Positions 1 to 12,656 of a stretch of DNA of 64,000 nt are shown here, in pieces. Below the pieces are notes generated by a model. That model saw only the letters and a list, made by a program, of their open reading frames with translations, did no database searches and had not been told where the DNA came from. The stretch comes from Diploscapter coronatus (lineage: Eukaryota > Nematoda > Chromadorea > Rhabditida > Rhabditidae). The stretch covers positions 42,679,201 through 42,743,200 of the forward strand of contig OZ038422.1 of NCBI GenBank assembly GCA_964036155.1, in the 5' to 3' direction. The stretch's first letter is position 1. Each line of letters starts with the position of its first letter. The position numbers and the translations under genes are program-made.

Positions 1-96
1 TGACGAGGTGTTTGTTTGTTTCAGTCCATCGGCAGTGCAAGTGGAACGTCGGGTGGATTCCCCCTTGAGTAATTTCCTCTCGTGCAAGTGACTGGA

Positions 97-3000
97 ATGG
101 CCTTGACAGCGATCCGCAAGGACGTGCAACAGAAGTTATTCGTGCCTGACGATGAACGACTCCACTCCATCCTCAACCTCGTCAAAGTCGACGGAAAGAA
201 GAAGAAGCACACCACGTTCCTCTGTCTCGCAGGCGAGTTCAAACACATTACGAAGGCGATTGTGAAACCGTTGTCTTGGGCAGAGCTAGGATTTTAAAGG
301 AAATTTGTATGGCGAAATTTACCTGAAGAGAAGCTTTTTTTTCAATGAAAATTAAGATAAAACACCACCATGCTGCTGTTTGCACACTCATTTATCAAAT
401 CGTATAGGGAGACATGTTTCGAAATGCCTAGTTGTGAGAGTGAAAAAATGAATGGATTTAAAATATATATATATATATATATTCAAAATTGTTTTAAAGG
501 CATACATAAAAAAATAAACTTCTGAAAAACGTAAAATCGTGCTTTTACAGAAAGGTATGGGTAGAATTCGGTCATTTTTAAGTCTCATTTTTACCCCCGA
601 AATCATTAGGAAATCTGCGTCTATCTTTCACCGGGTTTGATATTTTTCAGGCTATTCAGTTTCAAATTAATTTTAGAGTTAGGGTATTGGAAAATTTTGA
701 TTTTGCAACTGCATTCGCTAGCATACAAACCTAATCCAAATCCGAGTTGTTGAACATCTACAGCCTATCAGACACAATTGAATGTGACTACTTTCTACCC
801 GAAAAGTATTTCTTTCTTATTCTCTCTTTAGGTATTTCAAATAGCGATCTATTTAGCCTATTTTACATGATTTTCCATAAAACTAATATTTCAGAGATTC
901 CTCAAGACGAGAGCTCTTTTTTATTCTATTTTTCTAACTACACGCTCTTTTGTCTATTCCCCTATTTTCCCTCAAGCAACAGGCCTTTTTATTTTTGATT
1001 TATCATTTTTCACCTCAAAGATTTAACTACCTAAGCTTGAGATAAATAAATTGGTATTCCATTTCCAGTCTATTCAGCTGCCTGATTTTCACAACTTGAT
1101 TTTCCACACACACAATCTACCTCCCAAACATTTCCGTTATGTGTGGTTGGGATCAGTCTGAATGTCCTAACCTGATTCAGTCATGGGTTGCGCTCGAGCA
1201 AAAAAGGCCTATTCCATTTCTGATTCTCTCCAATTTCGTAGCCGGAGGTTTCCTAACGTACTGGAGAAAGTACTCTCAAAAGTTCAAATGCAGTTGCAGA
1301 ATTTGTTAATTTCTGCCAGAACTCTAATATTTCGAAAGAACAATGGAATTATTTGTCCATTTTTAGTGACAACGGAGCACCCGATTTCTGTGCGAATCTA
1401 TTTCGTGAAGACGGACAAGGATGACTCGTACAAGAAGAAGGAAAGGTTCCATTTGAGGGACGTCAGGGAAGTTGATGGGATCAATCCTAAGAAGGTCAGT
1501 AATTAAAACAAGTATCGTCGAGTAAGTTAGTCAATTGGCTCCTTATAATTATGACCGTTTCATCGCGGTGTTAACGATACTCATCATCACCGGCCTACTA
1601 TTTCTCACCAGCAGACGTTTCCCGTTTTTCAAACATGAAAAATGGCTGAAAGTAGCAGGCGGTAAGCAATAGTAGGCCGATGAAAAGTAGTAGTTTCCAT
1701 TGCGGTGTGGCTGTGATAATTAATTATAAGGAGCCGTCAATTAGCCTGATTACATTTTATTTTTACTTTTTTCTCTACATTTCAATGTTCGTGGGGGTAA
1801 AGTCAGATTTTCGCTTGAATTTGCAATTTATCGTTCACGACCTCCTTACAATTTTTAGAAATCCTCATACTCATTATCTTCATTTTCGCTTCAGAACTTG
1901 TAATATACAAAGAACTCCCATACATAATAGCAGACTCTTGCTTGCTCGACTTGCTAAAAATATTTTGAGCAAGGAACAATGAATTGCCTTAGCTTCATTC
2001 AGAAGTGAACAATATTTTGAGTGCACAAAGTAAATTTTTCTGAAAATCCAACCCAAATTCATATCGCTGGCTCTAAAATTTTCCCTAGAATTAAAAAAAA
2101 ATGTAATTATTATTGAACACTTCCCCTTTCAGCTTTGTTTCTGGATTCCTAATAGCTGCGCGCGCACCCACTCATTGATCAATCCGCTCATCTCACTCTT
2201 TTTCTTCGTCTTCTCGATAAATTAACTGGAACACATCCTGGGGACATTTATTATTTGTTTGAAGATCGCTAACTATTCTCATGATGCCCCCAACTTTTGA
2301 TGACTATTCTTTCTCCCCCCTTCCCTGTCCCTTTCACGTCAATCGATATGCTCGCTTCCACATGCAAAGAGTAGCGATCCCTTGTAAGTTGGCTAAATTG
2401 ATACCAATTCTACTTCTTCGAAGAAAAATAATTTCAGCAACTGACAGAAAATAACTTACAATCAATGAAGACAAAGAATAATCGAAACATTTTCTTAAAG
2501 GGAATACCAAATCTAAAATATAGGCAAACAAACAAACAAACGTTGCCATACAACACGCCATATATTTTTTTCAAAGTTACAAAATTTCAAATCGAATATA
2601 CTCGCATTTTATCTCCATGAAATCTCGAATAATCCACTCCCTTTTCAATGCTTTCCGCGCCCTAATTCCGTATTTGCGCTCGGGAAAATTGGTACTCTCT
2701 GCGTCTTTTCCCCTCTTTCCCAAAGGAAAGGCTCTCCTTCCGAATGGAAATGTTAGCGATCGTGGCGCAGTCGGTTAGCGCTTTGAGCTTATATGTTAGT
2801 ATAGGAGGTCCCTCAAGGGTCACCAGTTCAACCCTGGTCGGTCGCAACGTTTTTGCCAAAATTAATTTTCCATAATTACCCTAATTATCGCCCCGCTAAT
2901 TACCCCTTTGGTGTGCTTTAATTTTGTCATCCCTGCAAAGAGTTGTAAACCGAAAAATAGCGATTTTCACGTTGAAAAGTATCCTGGAGTGAGCGAAAAA

Positions 3001-6000
3001 TAATATGAAAATTGCGTGCGTACCTGCTACGGACAAGGGAATTACTTCAAGAACATAGAAGTTTAGTTATTGAAGCACAACTAACACAAGCATAATTTAA
3101 ATAAGACTATGCATGATTTATCCTCATGCTGAAAATACTTATATTGGACACAACATTCTCATCAGAAAAAGAGCCAGAATGGGTACATACCACGGCGTGA
3201 CAATCTACCTGTTCTTACGGTCAGAAGCGGCTCATAGAAAAAGACACCGGGTTTTCTAAGAAATAGTATGAGAAAGCAAGAGAAGAAAAAAAAGCCGGTG
3301 TCTTTTTCTACGAGCCGTCAGAAGCTAGTGAATACTCGTTTGTGGTGTTTTCACGGATAAAAACTTACTCAATAACAAAGTGCGCATTCTTCAATTTAAG
3401 GGTCGCAAACTGATACATTGTCCAGTAATCAGCCCGGTTAATGTGTGCAATATCTGAAATGAGAATGATACAAAAATACGAAATGAAAAATTTTTAAAAA
3501 TAGAAATATTTCCTCCAGGCGATTGTGGAATTCTACCTGACGATGAACGACAGGCGCTACCAAATGACTGCGGCCACTTCCGAGGAAAAGGACGAATTCA
3601 TCAGGGAATTAAGGAAGGTGGGAAGATTTTATTTAGGAAAAAAACGAGTCGTATGTTTGCCAATAGTGAACCAAATTCTATTTTCGTTTTCGGAAATTAG
3701 GTTTTGTCCGATTTAAAAAATAATCCCTCACTACCTAGTATGGTGTCGTACAGAAATTTTGAAAAATCATTGATATTTTAAATGACTGATTTTCGATCTT
3801 TTACGATTAGAAACATAGCATTTTCGGTAAGCTGTCTTCATTTTATCTCTAAAATTTTAAAAGGTCAGGAAAATAGTTTCGGTGCAAACCCAAATATGAA
3901 GCGTTTCAAAAATCGTGCACCATTCCAAATTTTTGTAAGTCATTTCTTCTATTCATTGTTCCTGACTACAGTGGGTATCGAATGATCGCGCTGAAAAATC
4001 TCATTATTTTTACATAAACTTTCAGCAATCACCCATTTGCATTTCAGTTAGCCGCCCAGTATTTGCCCGTGCAAATGCCGGAATTCTTCAACGTGCCTTT
4101 GCACGAGGACCGTCCCGATGTGGACATCATTCCCGTCGAAACCAAGGAGGACTTCGAGTACCCAGACATCAAGGATATGCAGGTAAATTTCTCCAAGTTG
4201 ACTTGTGATTTTCTTTAGAAATTTCCCTTTTCGCTAATTTGCAAAGGGTTGTGTACGTTTCTTTATCAAACAGCTCTGCCTTTGCGAAGAACTTTTTCAT
4301 GTCTCTGAAAAGGCACATTAGCTTGATTCTCGTTCAAACAAATCTAAATTCGAAATTTCAGTTGACCACAGCGAAGGAAGAGACAGATTTCCGTCGGATG
4401 TTGACGAAGACAGAATTCACATTGGCAGAGGTCGACAAGTTTTCCGAGGTAGGTTTTCTTCGTTGAATTTTCGAGATTGTCAGGCATACCTGATAATCCG
4501 GAACTGAAAGATTACATTTTTTTTAATATGTTTATGACTTGTCTGAAATTTCCTCTTCTTGAAATTAGAAGAATGCATTTCCCTGTGGATTAGTAACATG
4601 TTTCGAAGAGAAGCGTTTTCCGAGTTTTCAGTTTCCGATCACTTTGGCACTTTGTTTCTCGAAATTTGAAATGCCATTTATGTTGAAGATTGGCAAAAAA
4701 TGCTTAAATCTCAAAATACTTATCTAAAGAACTTTTCACATTTTTGTGACCTGTTTATTTTCAGATGTTAAATGCGGAGCTGCAATCACTTGACGGGGCG
4801 AACATCCAGACGATGTTGGGAAGCGAAGTGGCAGTGAATAGTCTGATCGCGATCATCGATGCGGCGATGGACACTCTCAGGGAGGTCGAGGAGGAGGTCG
4901 ACTCCTACAACGACATTCTCGCGGTCCGACATTTTACATTCACTTGAAAAGATTCAAACCAAGATAATACCTTTAAAAGTCCTTTCACTACAAGTGCACG
5001 ATCTTAGCGTTCTTGAATAAGCTCTTTGGCTTAAACATCTGATCTCTGAAGAATATGCTGCGTCTAATAGGAAATGAATCTTTGAGAGATGCGAGATCTG
5101 TGAAATAAGACAGAATAAAGGGGAGAAATCGTAAGCAGAGACGTATGTATTGTGGGCGTCCGATTACTTGATGAAACTTACAAATCTTAAATTCATATTG
5201 GAGAGAAAGAAAGACTAGAAATTATTTCGCAACACTTTCAGAATGTTCGGAAGAGCATGGACATAATGGATGAGAAAGATAGTTTGGTTGTTGTGGAGAG
5301 GAGGAACAAAGAGAAACTGCAAGTGGAGTTGCATTCCTTCCTCTCCGCGATGGACACGGTCACGACAAATCACATCAGGACACTCAACGAAGCGAATTTC
5401 AATGATGCTGCCAGGTTACATTTCACTACTCTTTTCTTAGCAAATATATTCAACTTTAAGCATTGCTCGCTGCTCGGAAGCTGCACGCGCAGTCAGTCAA
5501 TTCTGGCACGGAAAAGTCCCCAAAGCCCTCGTTCAGATGAAGGCTTATCAGGTGGAAAATTTCGATTTTTGCACTTTTATATTGCGTTATTTTCACGCAG
5601 CATATAATTCTCTTTCACTCATGATAATGCACTTTACCTAGAATTTATTCTGTCCATTTCAGGAGAAGAACAAAGGTCTGGCAGTGATCGACATGTTCGT
5701 GGATCGACTTAAATCACACCTCTCTGCTCTCTTCCAGAACCTTGTAAGTCGATCATCTTGTTTCTTCTGAATACTGATCAGTGCGGAGACAAGTTAAAAA
5801 CTTAAGATCGTAATGTTAAAAACCAACTTTCTTTACTGCGAGTTAATGATAATAACAATTTTGAGAAAAATCCTAAAGACAGAAAAATAAACTTCTTAAA
5901 TATCTATTACTAGGGAGAGAAAATTCTAAACCTGTAATAATACGAAATCTTGCAGAGTAATATGGACTATGAGTCCGATGGAACTTGGACGAGACAAATT

Positions 6001-9000
6001 CCGAAGCAGACGCAGCGATTCCGCGCTCTGATGCCTTTGGGTGAATTGACTGGGTGGCTGAAAGCTAATAGGTCAAATATTATCGTTTTGGATAGTCGTT
6101 ACCTTGAAATTTTTGTAATGACACTCGTTAAATGTTGATTTGAATTTCTGGCAACGTCTTAATTTTCAGGCCTAAACACTACAATGCTTCTATCGTACAG
6201 TACGTTACTTCGACTCGAGAACTATACAAGCGCCTATTTGATACCTTCTTCGACAATCTCATTGCAGAAGTTCAGCGATTAGGTTTGATGTTCCTTCGTT
6301 CGACTGAAAATAACTTGTTCGTTTTAGGAGCTTCAAATGTCTCAAGAGTTTCGAGCGAACGGTCAACAGTTTCTGCAGTCGAAACTACCGATTTCTCCCA
6401 GCTTTCCCATGTAGGATTGTTTTTTTTTCAAAAATTAATTTCAGAAAGATTTTGTCAAAGTTAGAAAACACCTCGCTTTTGAACATTTTCCTTCACTTAA
6501 CTTAGCATTCTAATTTAAAATATACTCCATAGATTTTATTTTTAGGAGCAGATCAAATGAAACGATGCTTTAGAGATTTGTAAAATCATTTATGTTAATT
6601 TTCATTTTAGCTGATTGAAACGATGCTTGGGGAGCTGAATCCAATCATCGAGGCCGAGCAGAGGTTCTTCGTTCGGTTCTTCCACATAAATGCAGAGCTG
6701 TTGGCGCACGCAGAGACGACTTCCACTGGCAGTGGAGACAGCTCCAGTGTTGGTTAGTCTAGTTCAGACATTCCACGATTTACGAATCCTGTTCAAGTTT
6801 TATTGACAATACAGAAAAATATTATTCAAACATAGAGAACTGTGTCCGTGCATAATTTTAGCCGTCCTTTTGAAGAAATGTGCGTTAGTGAAGAGTTGGT
6901 ATTCTTTACAAATTCTTGGCGTTCTCTCTGCTCCAAAAGTGATTTATTCTTCGTGTTGTTAATTTCATGAAATCCTGCAAATTGGTATTTTGACAAAATA
7001 GGAAACTCTTTTTCAGGAGGAAAATCAACGGAGCGAGTAATGAACGATCAGGTGCGAGGCTACATGTCTCAGTTATTCGAGCCTCTCAATCCGCAGCTGG
7101 ATCGGTTCTGTCGAGCCGTTTGCAAACAGGGCAGAAGGCAAGTTTTTAATTCAGAATCAAGGATGCACAGGACCAGTATTTCCGGAAAGGCTATCAGAAT
7201 TTCAAAGAATTGCATTTGAAACCACAATTCTAAGATAGGAGACATTTGTAAACACGATTTTTTATCTGTCGAAAATAGAATTACTGAACAGATAAAAATG
7301 AAAAATAGAAGAAAATGTGCATATTTTTCATTAAAGTTCATTATCCTTCATTTTCAGCAACGTTCTCCTGCTGTTCGTTGCAGCCTCCCGTCGTCTGATC
7401 GCCCCCTCAGACCCGTCCTCCTACTTCTCCGTCACTTTCGGCAGTCTCGTCGTTCTCATCAAACGGCAATTCGACATTTTCATGGTGCGATTTTGTACTT
7501 CCCTAAAAACTTTTCTTTGAACTATTTTTATACCAAGCGGGAGTTAAGGAGAAGGACATCTTTCATTATTCCAATGCGGTTTTTCGCTTCAGTTATCTCT
7601 TAACCAAAGAATATCTAACTAGAAGATTTTTTTAGGAATTTGAATAAAAATGTTTTCTTCAGTTCCCATTTTCAGGAAGAATTATCCCGAGAGTTTTCTG
7701 ATGTGCGGATTTCGAAGCGAAGTCGCGTTGGAATTCTGCCGACAATCGACCAATTCGCCAAGTTCCTGGCCTCGGCCGAGAAGATTTTCGAAGGTGCCGA
7801 AAGGAGGACTGACCTCGAAAAATGGTGGGTAGATTTTTGAATGCATAACTTAGCTAGACTAATTTTTTAAATTAAAAATTGACAAACTTGTCATATTTTA
7901 GGTACTACCAGCTCTATCGTTCGGTTTGCGATGGAATCAACAAAGCAGCCAACAGTCCCAATTCAAAATACCCTGCTTCTGTCGTCAAATTCGAAAACTA
8001 CCACGAACTTTATCGTACGTTTGGCTTTAATACAAATAAAACGGAAACTCAATTTCTGTCAATGGCATTGAACAACTTCTCGATATTGGGCTTTTTGAAA
8101 TGCTATTATGGTAAACAGTTGGGAAAAGGCAAACCACGTATTCATTTTTCCTGAACACTTTCCAAATTTAGTCTATTTTAGTTCGCCTATCTGAGCTGAA
8201 GATTTCTGCTCTGGATGCGCAGAGGAAAGACGCGAAAGCCTCGAAAGAAGAGAACATCGACACCTACGTCAAGGAGCACATGGGCAGGCCATTCGAGAAA
8301 ATACATGTCAGGCTTTCTTACCTAAACATCGATCATTACAAGAAAATGATGCATATACGAATGCTTATCACTGAATTTGTGTTCATTCAAGACATTAGTT
8401 TATCTTGTGTGAATGGTCATTCTATCGGAACGAAAATTTGCGTAACTTTATAAACTGGAATTATTTCACTTTTGATTTAGAAATTCAATTTCAGCTGTTC
8501 GTGGAGCACATTCACAATGCGATCCAGACGCGAGGCATCAAACCCGAAGAAATCTCCTATCAGCCGCAGTTCAGTCGGATGGAATTGAAGAAGGTGAGTA
8601 TTTGATTTTGAATCTTTTCTAGATTTCAGAAAATTGTTGCAACTCAGAAATTAGTTCGATTTATTGTCTTTGTCATCGAATTTCTACCTCAGAATTTAGA
8701 AATTTCACAGAAAACATAATCCTACTCCTATTCCTTCTCTTGCTATCAGTTATATTTTAACATTTTAGTGCTGGACAGTCATTTCATGTGTTAAAATTCA
8801 CTCTCCTAATGGTTTAGGTCATTCAACAATACCCCGGCAAGGAAGTGAAGAAGGGCCTGGAGCAGTTGTACAAGAAATTGGAAAAGCATTTGGTGGAACA
8901 GTCTTCTTTGTTGCAGGTCGTTTGGAGGCATATGCAGGTAGAAGAGTTTATGCTAAAATTGAAAATTTGTTAGGAATTTTTTTTTCTCCCAAAACTTTGA

Positions 9001-9819
9001 GACATAAACTCCGATAGATAGATGTTATCGAAGAGTCAAATAGCTGATGAGCATAGTTCTGAAAATTCAATCACGCGGTAAATACATGATGAGAAAAAAA
9101 TCAGAGATTTACATTCACTTTGAAAATGCTTCCCAAAATGTCGCATGAAATTTGCGTATTTTTTCATGTTAATTTTATATCCCCAGCAGCAATTTAGCAG
9201 ATATGAGCGATTTACAAGTCTGTACTAGCCTGCATTTTTTTTTTAATTTAAAGGCAAAATCGATTGAAAATTGAATTCTTTTGTAAGTGAGATCGAAATT
9301 TACATGCAGCTCTTAAAAAAAACGGGATTACAACTGCGCATTTCATGTCTATGCTACAATGATAAAATCAGGTCTACAAAGACTGATACTGGCCAATCAA
9401 AGGCACCTAAGTTCAGAGCAGCACAGTTTTTGTGATTTTTCTGCACTCAGATTTTGGAGCTTATTTCTGTGAAGATGTTCTCATTTGACGCTTTTAATTT
9501 TACAACGCGTTTTGATAGAAGTTACAAGTTGGGGGAGACTGAGCGATATTTTTTCGTTCCACTTCCGATTATTGATTACTTTATGCAGTATTTTCTAAAT
9601 AGGAAAACTGCATTGCGGTTCATACCTTTCTTTTCTGTAAATTTCGATTCCGATTTCAGCACATTTTGATCGTGGTGATTTCAGGAGCAGTTCCTGAAAC
9701 AAATGCAAGAGTATCAGACTCTGATCGACACTTGTTATCGGGGTGGGGCCAAGATCGAGCTGGAAGTCTCCGTGCAGGACGTCCTCAACTACTTCTCTGA
9801 GATTGCCCAGCAACATTAA
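97..9819 (+). CDS. EXOC1 (sec-3): Exocyst complex component 1 (SEC3/EXOC1), 21 exons, 831 aa
   Basis: Subunit of the exocyst, which tethers secretory vesicles to the plasma membrane. Exons: 97-232, 1367-1494, 3519-3617, 4048-4182, 4362-4448, 4765-4923, 5242-5414, 5497-5551, 5663-5743, 5956-6071, 6170-6282, 6328-6410, 6611-6752, 7017-7137, 7358-7484, 7676-7824, 7902-8014, 8182-8306, 8495-8593, 8818-8937, 9685-9819. All phases close. Residues about 25-121 match the N-terminal PH-like, phosphoinositide-binding Sec3 domain ([20 protein letters not shown], then [14 protein letters not shown]). Residues about 170-300 are acidic and coiled-coil-like, and the rest matches the Sec3 C-terminal rod (for example [19 protein letters not shown]). 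Length is near the animal norm (about 850-890). The first ATG of the open frame is at 97; an acceptor at 23-24 suggests trans-splicing or a 5'UTR intron. Introns 1 and 14 need GC donors. The exon 8 acceptor (5495-5496) was chosen because only it keeps the family reading frame. Confidence 0.95.
463..482. repeat. (AT)n microsatellite
   Basis: About ten AT units inside the first intron of EXOC1. Nothing else is recognisable in that 1.1-kb intron. Confidence 0.9.
1531..1742. mobile_element. MITE-like inverted repeat with TCAATT target-site duplication
   Basis: Lies in EXOC1 intron 2. The left end begins GGCTCCTTATAATTA at 1537, and the right end carries its reverse complement, ending GGAGCC at 1735. 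A second matching pair lies inside, CACCGGCCTACTATT against AATAGTAGGCCGATG, so most of the ~200 bp can fold on itself. The hexamer TCAATT directly flanks both ends (1531-1536 and 1737-1742), as expected of a target-site duplication. No coding capacity; a non-autonomous DNA transposon is inferred, family unknown. Confidence 0.75.
2756..2846 (+). tRNA. tRNA-Ile(UAU) with a 17-nt intron
   Basis: A full cloverleaf can be drawn. The acceptor stem is GCGATCG (2756-2762) with CGGTCGC (2839-2845) and discriminator A at 2846. The D stem is GCGC/GCGC (2765-2768, 2778-2781). The anticodon stem is TTGAG (2783-2787) with CTCAA (2812-2816). The T arm is ACCAG-TTCAACC-CTGGT (2822-2838). The anticodon is TAT at 2790-2792, preceded by T and followed by A; the intron is 2794-2810, at the usual position between bases 37 and 38. 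Intron-bearing tRNA-Ile(UAU) genes are common in animals. The gene sits inside EXOC1 intron 2 on the same strand. CCA is not encoded and no clear T-run terminator follows, so termination is uncertain. Confidence 0.93.
3221..3324. mobile_element. 90-bp MITE-like hairpin with TCAGAAG target-site duplication
   Basis: Also in EXOC1 intron 2. The termini are near-perfect inverted repeats of 23 bp: CGGCTCATAGAAAAAGACAC from 3228, against the complement of the right end at 3317 (one mismatch). TCAGAAG occurs on both sides (3221-3227, 3318-3324). The loop is only ~40 bp, so the transcript would form a strong hairpin. No coding potential. Confidence 0.8.
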
Positions 9820-11475
9820 AGTGCAGATAAATTATTAGTTTCTATAATTCACTGCTTTCCCAGGATGCAGATTAACTTATCGATTCATATGAATTCACAG
9901 AATTTCAATGGGTAGCTCGAATTATGAACTTATTATAAAGAATTTGAGCAGTATGGTAGAAGAATTTCTATCATCTTTCTTGTGCCTTATCATATCATAT
10001 AGCATCTAAATTTCACAAACTATTCTTATGAAGTTGGAGTATAAATTTTGATTTTTAATTTATTTGCTTTTGTGTCATCAACTTTTACAAAATTTCAACG
10101 ATTTGTTTTCGAATCTGTTGATCATCATATTTTATTACTGAAGTTGAATTTTTTATGCATGATTTGTGATATTTTAGGCTTCAAATTTATCCTACTTGAA
10201 CAATTTACATGTAGCCTTTAAAATGATAAATTATAAAGAAGAAAAATCCTTAAAACAATGCAACTGTTTAATCTTGTCATCATAAATTTAGAGTCTGATC
10301 GCAGAAAACCCTAACCGGGATTTATTAAATTAAGAATGATAGGATTTACAAAAAGGTATCAAAACTTATGCAACAATCCAATACGATATTGTATTAGAGA
10401 ATCCGTGATAAGTTTTATAGCATCGTCGCAGAACCGTACACTTTCGCATTGTTGCGTGAGAGAACATTGAGGTATAAATTTAGAGAGTGCAAATGCCCAA
10501 ATTTGAATATGCAAAAATTAGTATTTTGATCCGTATTCCTGAGAATACCTGAAATTTCCATAACCAATCGCCCGCATGAGGACGATCCGATTGGGTAATG
10601 AATTGTAAAATGAAATAATCTTTGAAGGAAAAATGATCACTTATCGATTCAAATGCATAAAAATTGTCAAATGTTCCAATTTCCATTGACGGAAATTCAA
10701 AATATTTATATCAGTGTAATTATCGAGTTAATTAGGGTCTTTAACTCGATCCAAAATGAAAATTTCTTATGATTTGAATATTTGAAGGGCTCCACAATAT
10801 TTCTGCAAGTTTCGAATCTCGTTGAAACCAAACTTGAAACTCTCATTCGGAGATTATTTGACGTCATTTCAATAATTCGAATAATTCTTCTGATGGGTGT
10901 GAAATTTATCCTGCTTCAATTATGATCAGTCTTTGACAATAACATGTTGTGACAACTTCAAAATTCATGAAAAGGTGAGACGAATTTTTGAGGATAATGG
11001 GCTGTGCCTAAATTATTAATGAGACTTTTATTTAGAAACTGTTGCCAAATATGCAACTTTTAGGATTTTCAATAAAGATATTTTATTTTGAAAGTTGGTA
11101 TTCTGAAAGGCAAAATGTATCAAGCGAAATAACGAAGAATTTTCCTTGCACCAAAGCTAATATCGAATGGATGTTCAAAATAACATGGCTCAATTGACAT
11201 TTTGTGAACGAGGTCAAACAAGTTCACTACGTCATTTGGGTTGAAACACAACCGCACAATCAATAAACCATTATACTGCCTTCTTCTCTCAGATATTTCG
11301 CAATATCCATATTTTCATTATTTACGCTAATTTTCCTGAGTCACGGTAGCTATTGCACAACATTGTGCAATGCTTTCAATTGCTTACAAAGCATTTTGTA
11401 AATTGTCATGACATTGTGACATCGAAGTCAGTATATAAATTTGGATATTTTCCGAAATAATCAGACTCGAACAAA
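9820..11475. other. Intergenic, EXOC1 3' side to the 164-aa gene
   Basis: AT-rich. I see no exon-like frame flanked by splice signals on either strand. It holds the EXOC1 3' end and, at its right edge, the promoter of the next gene. Confidence 0.6.
11432..11439 (+). promoter_or_regulatory. TATA box of the 164-aa gene
   Basis: TATATAAA lies 44 bases before the ATG at 11476. An initiator-like TCAGAC at 11461 sits 29 bases downstream of the box, which is the classic spacing. The implied 5'UTR is very short, about 15 nt. Confidence 0.6.
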
Positions 11476-12234
11476 ATGGCTAACTCGAATTCCTATTTAG
11501 CCACTCAATCTCAGGTAAGATTTATTAATATTTCCTTCAATTTTCACTAGTAAAACTTCCTAAATCGTTTTTTTTTAATTATTGCAATCTAACATTTTAG
11601 GCTTCTGCCCACAGATTCGGGGGCTCGGTCAGTTCGATGTCTGTCTCATCTTGCAATTCCTCTAGTAGACCCTCTTCGATCTCATTCACACATAAATTCA
11701 TGCCAACGGAACTCGAAAGGACCATTTACATCATCAACTTGCCTGAAGGACAGAAGATCACTGGAGCTGAATTTGACTACAAGAAGGCCAGGTCCGTGCT
11801 CAGCTGCATGAGAGTGGCTGCTAATCCAGAGCTTGTCAAAAGATTGGATGAAGAAGTCCCTAGAAATCCTAGGACGCTCAAGTAAGTACTTCACCATGAA
11901 AATAGTGACGCCGTAAAACTATTAATGGAACTTAACTCTGAAGAATGATTGCAAAATAGAAATCCTTAAACTTGACCTTAAGTTTAAAAGTTATTAATTA
12001 AAATATTCCAACTTTGACTTCAAATTTATCGCGAAAAAGAGTGATTGACATAATTTCAGAGTCGTGTTGCCGAAACGAGAAGACGTAGAGACCTGTGTGA
12101 GGAGAGTGCTCTACATGAAGGACTATAACATTCCTGGAGTCACTGTCCAGGCGGCTGTTCCTGTGATAAAAAGAAAAACGAATTTATATAACAACAACAA
12201 ATATAGGAAAGAAGAAGTTAAGACAAATAAATGA
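11476..12234 (+). CDS. Unrecognised 164-aa protein, 3 exons
   Basis: Exons 11476-11514, 11601-11881 and 12060-12234 join in frame with canonical splice sites (CAG/gtaaga, CTCAA/gtaagt, TTTCAG). The N-terminal ~40 residues are Ser-rich and probably disordered. The middle, from about residue 42 (ELERTIYIINLPEGQKITGA), alternates hydrophobic and charged residues and looks like a small folded alpha/beta domain. The C-terminus is basic and Asn/Lys-rich. The IYIINLPEG stretch recalls the first strand of an RRM, but no second RNP motif is visible, so no function is assigned. A TATA box sits upstream and an AATAAA polyadenylation signal at 12292-12297, 58 nt after the stop. There is no signal peptide or membrane segment. 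Confidence 0.75.
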
Positions 12235-12500
12235 ACGGGTTGTACATTTTCTAGGTTTTTTTTTTCAAATTTTAGTTATTTTTAATGTGAAAATAAATTG
12301 TTTCAAAGAGTACTTTGTTTATTTTTCTACTGCTAGACAAGCCAATTGCTCAAAATCTTCATTATCGAGCAAAATATTCCTTTACTATCTTGCTTAAAAT
12401 TGTTTATTTTATTTCTTTTCCTATTTTACAGCGGGCAGTTCTTGAAATCATATCTGGTCTGCTTTTGTTTCGAATGCAACTTTTAGGGTTCGTTCAGACT

Positions 12501-12656
12501 TAGTTGGAATGTAACTTGCAACCTGCAATCCGCTCGAAATAGCATGAGAAATCAAGGGAGCACAAGAAATTATGCAATCTGATGCGTAAAATCGCGCTTT
12601 CCTCATTTTTCATGCTATTTCGAGCGAATGGCAAGTTGCAAGTTGCATTCCAACTA
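12501..12656. mobile_element. 156-bp MITE-like element, ends TAGTTGGAATG
   Basis: The left arm starts TAGTTGGAATG and the right arm ends CATTCCAACTA. The arms stay complementary for ~55 bp, sharing AACTTGCAAC and TCGCTCGAAATAGCATGA with a few mismatches. The outer TA at each end could be a TA target-site duplication, as in Tc1/mariner-derived MITEs. This is inference; no transposase is present. Confidence 0.8.
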
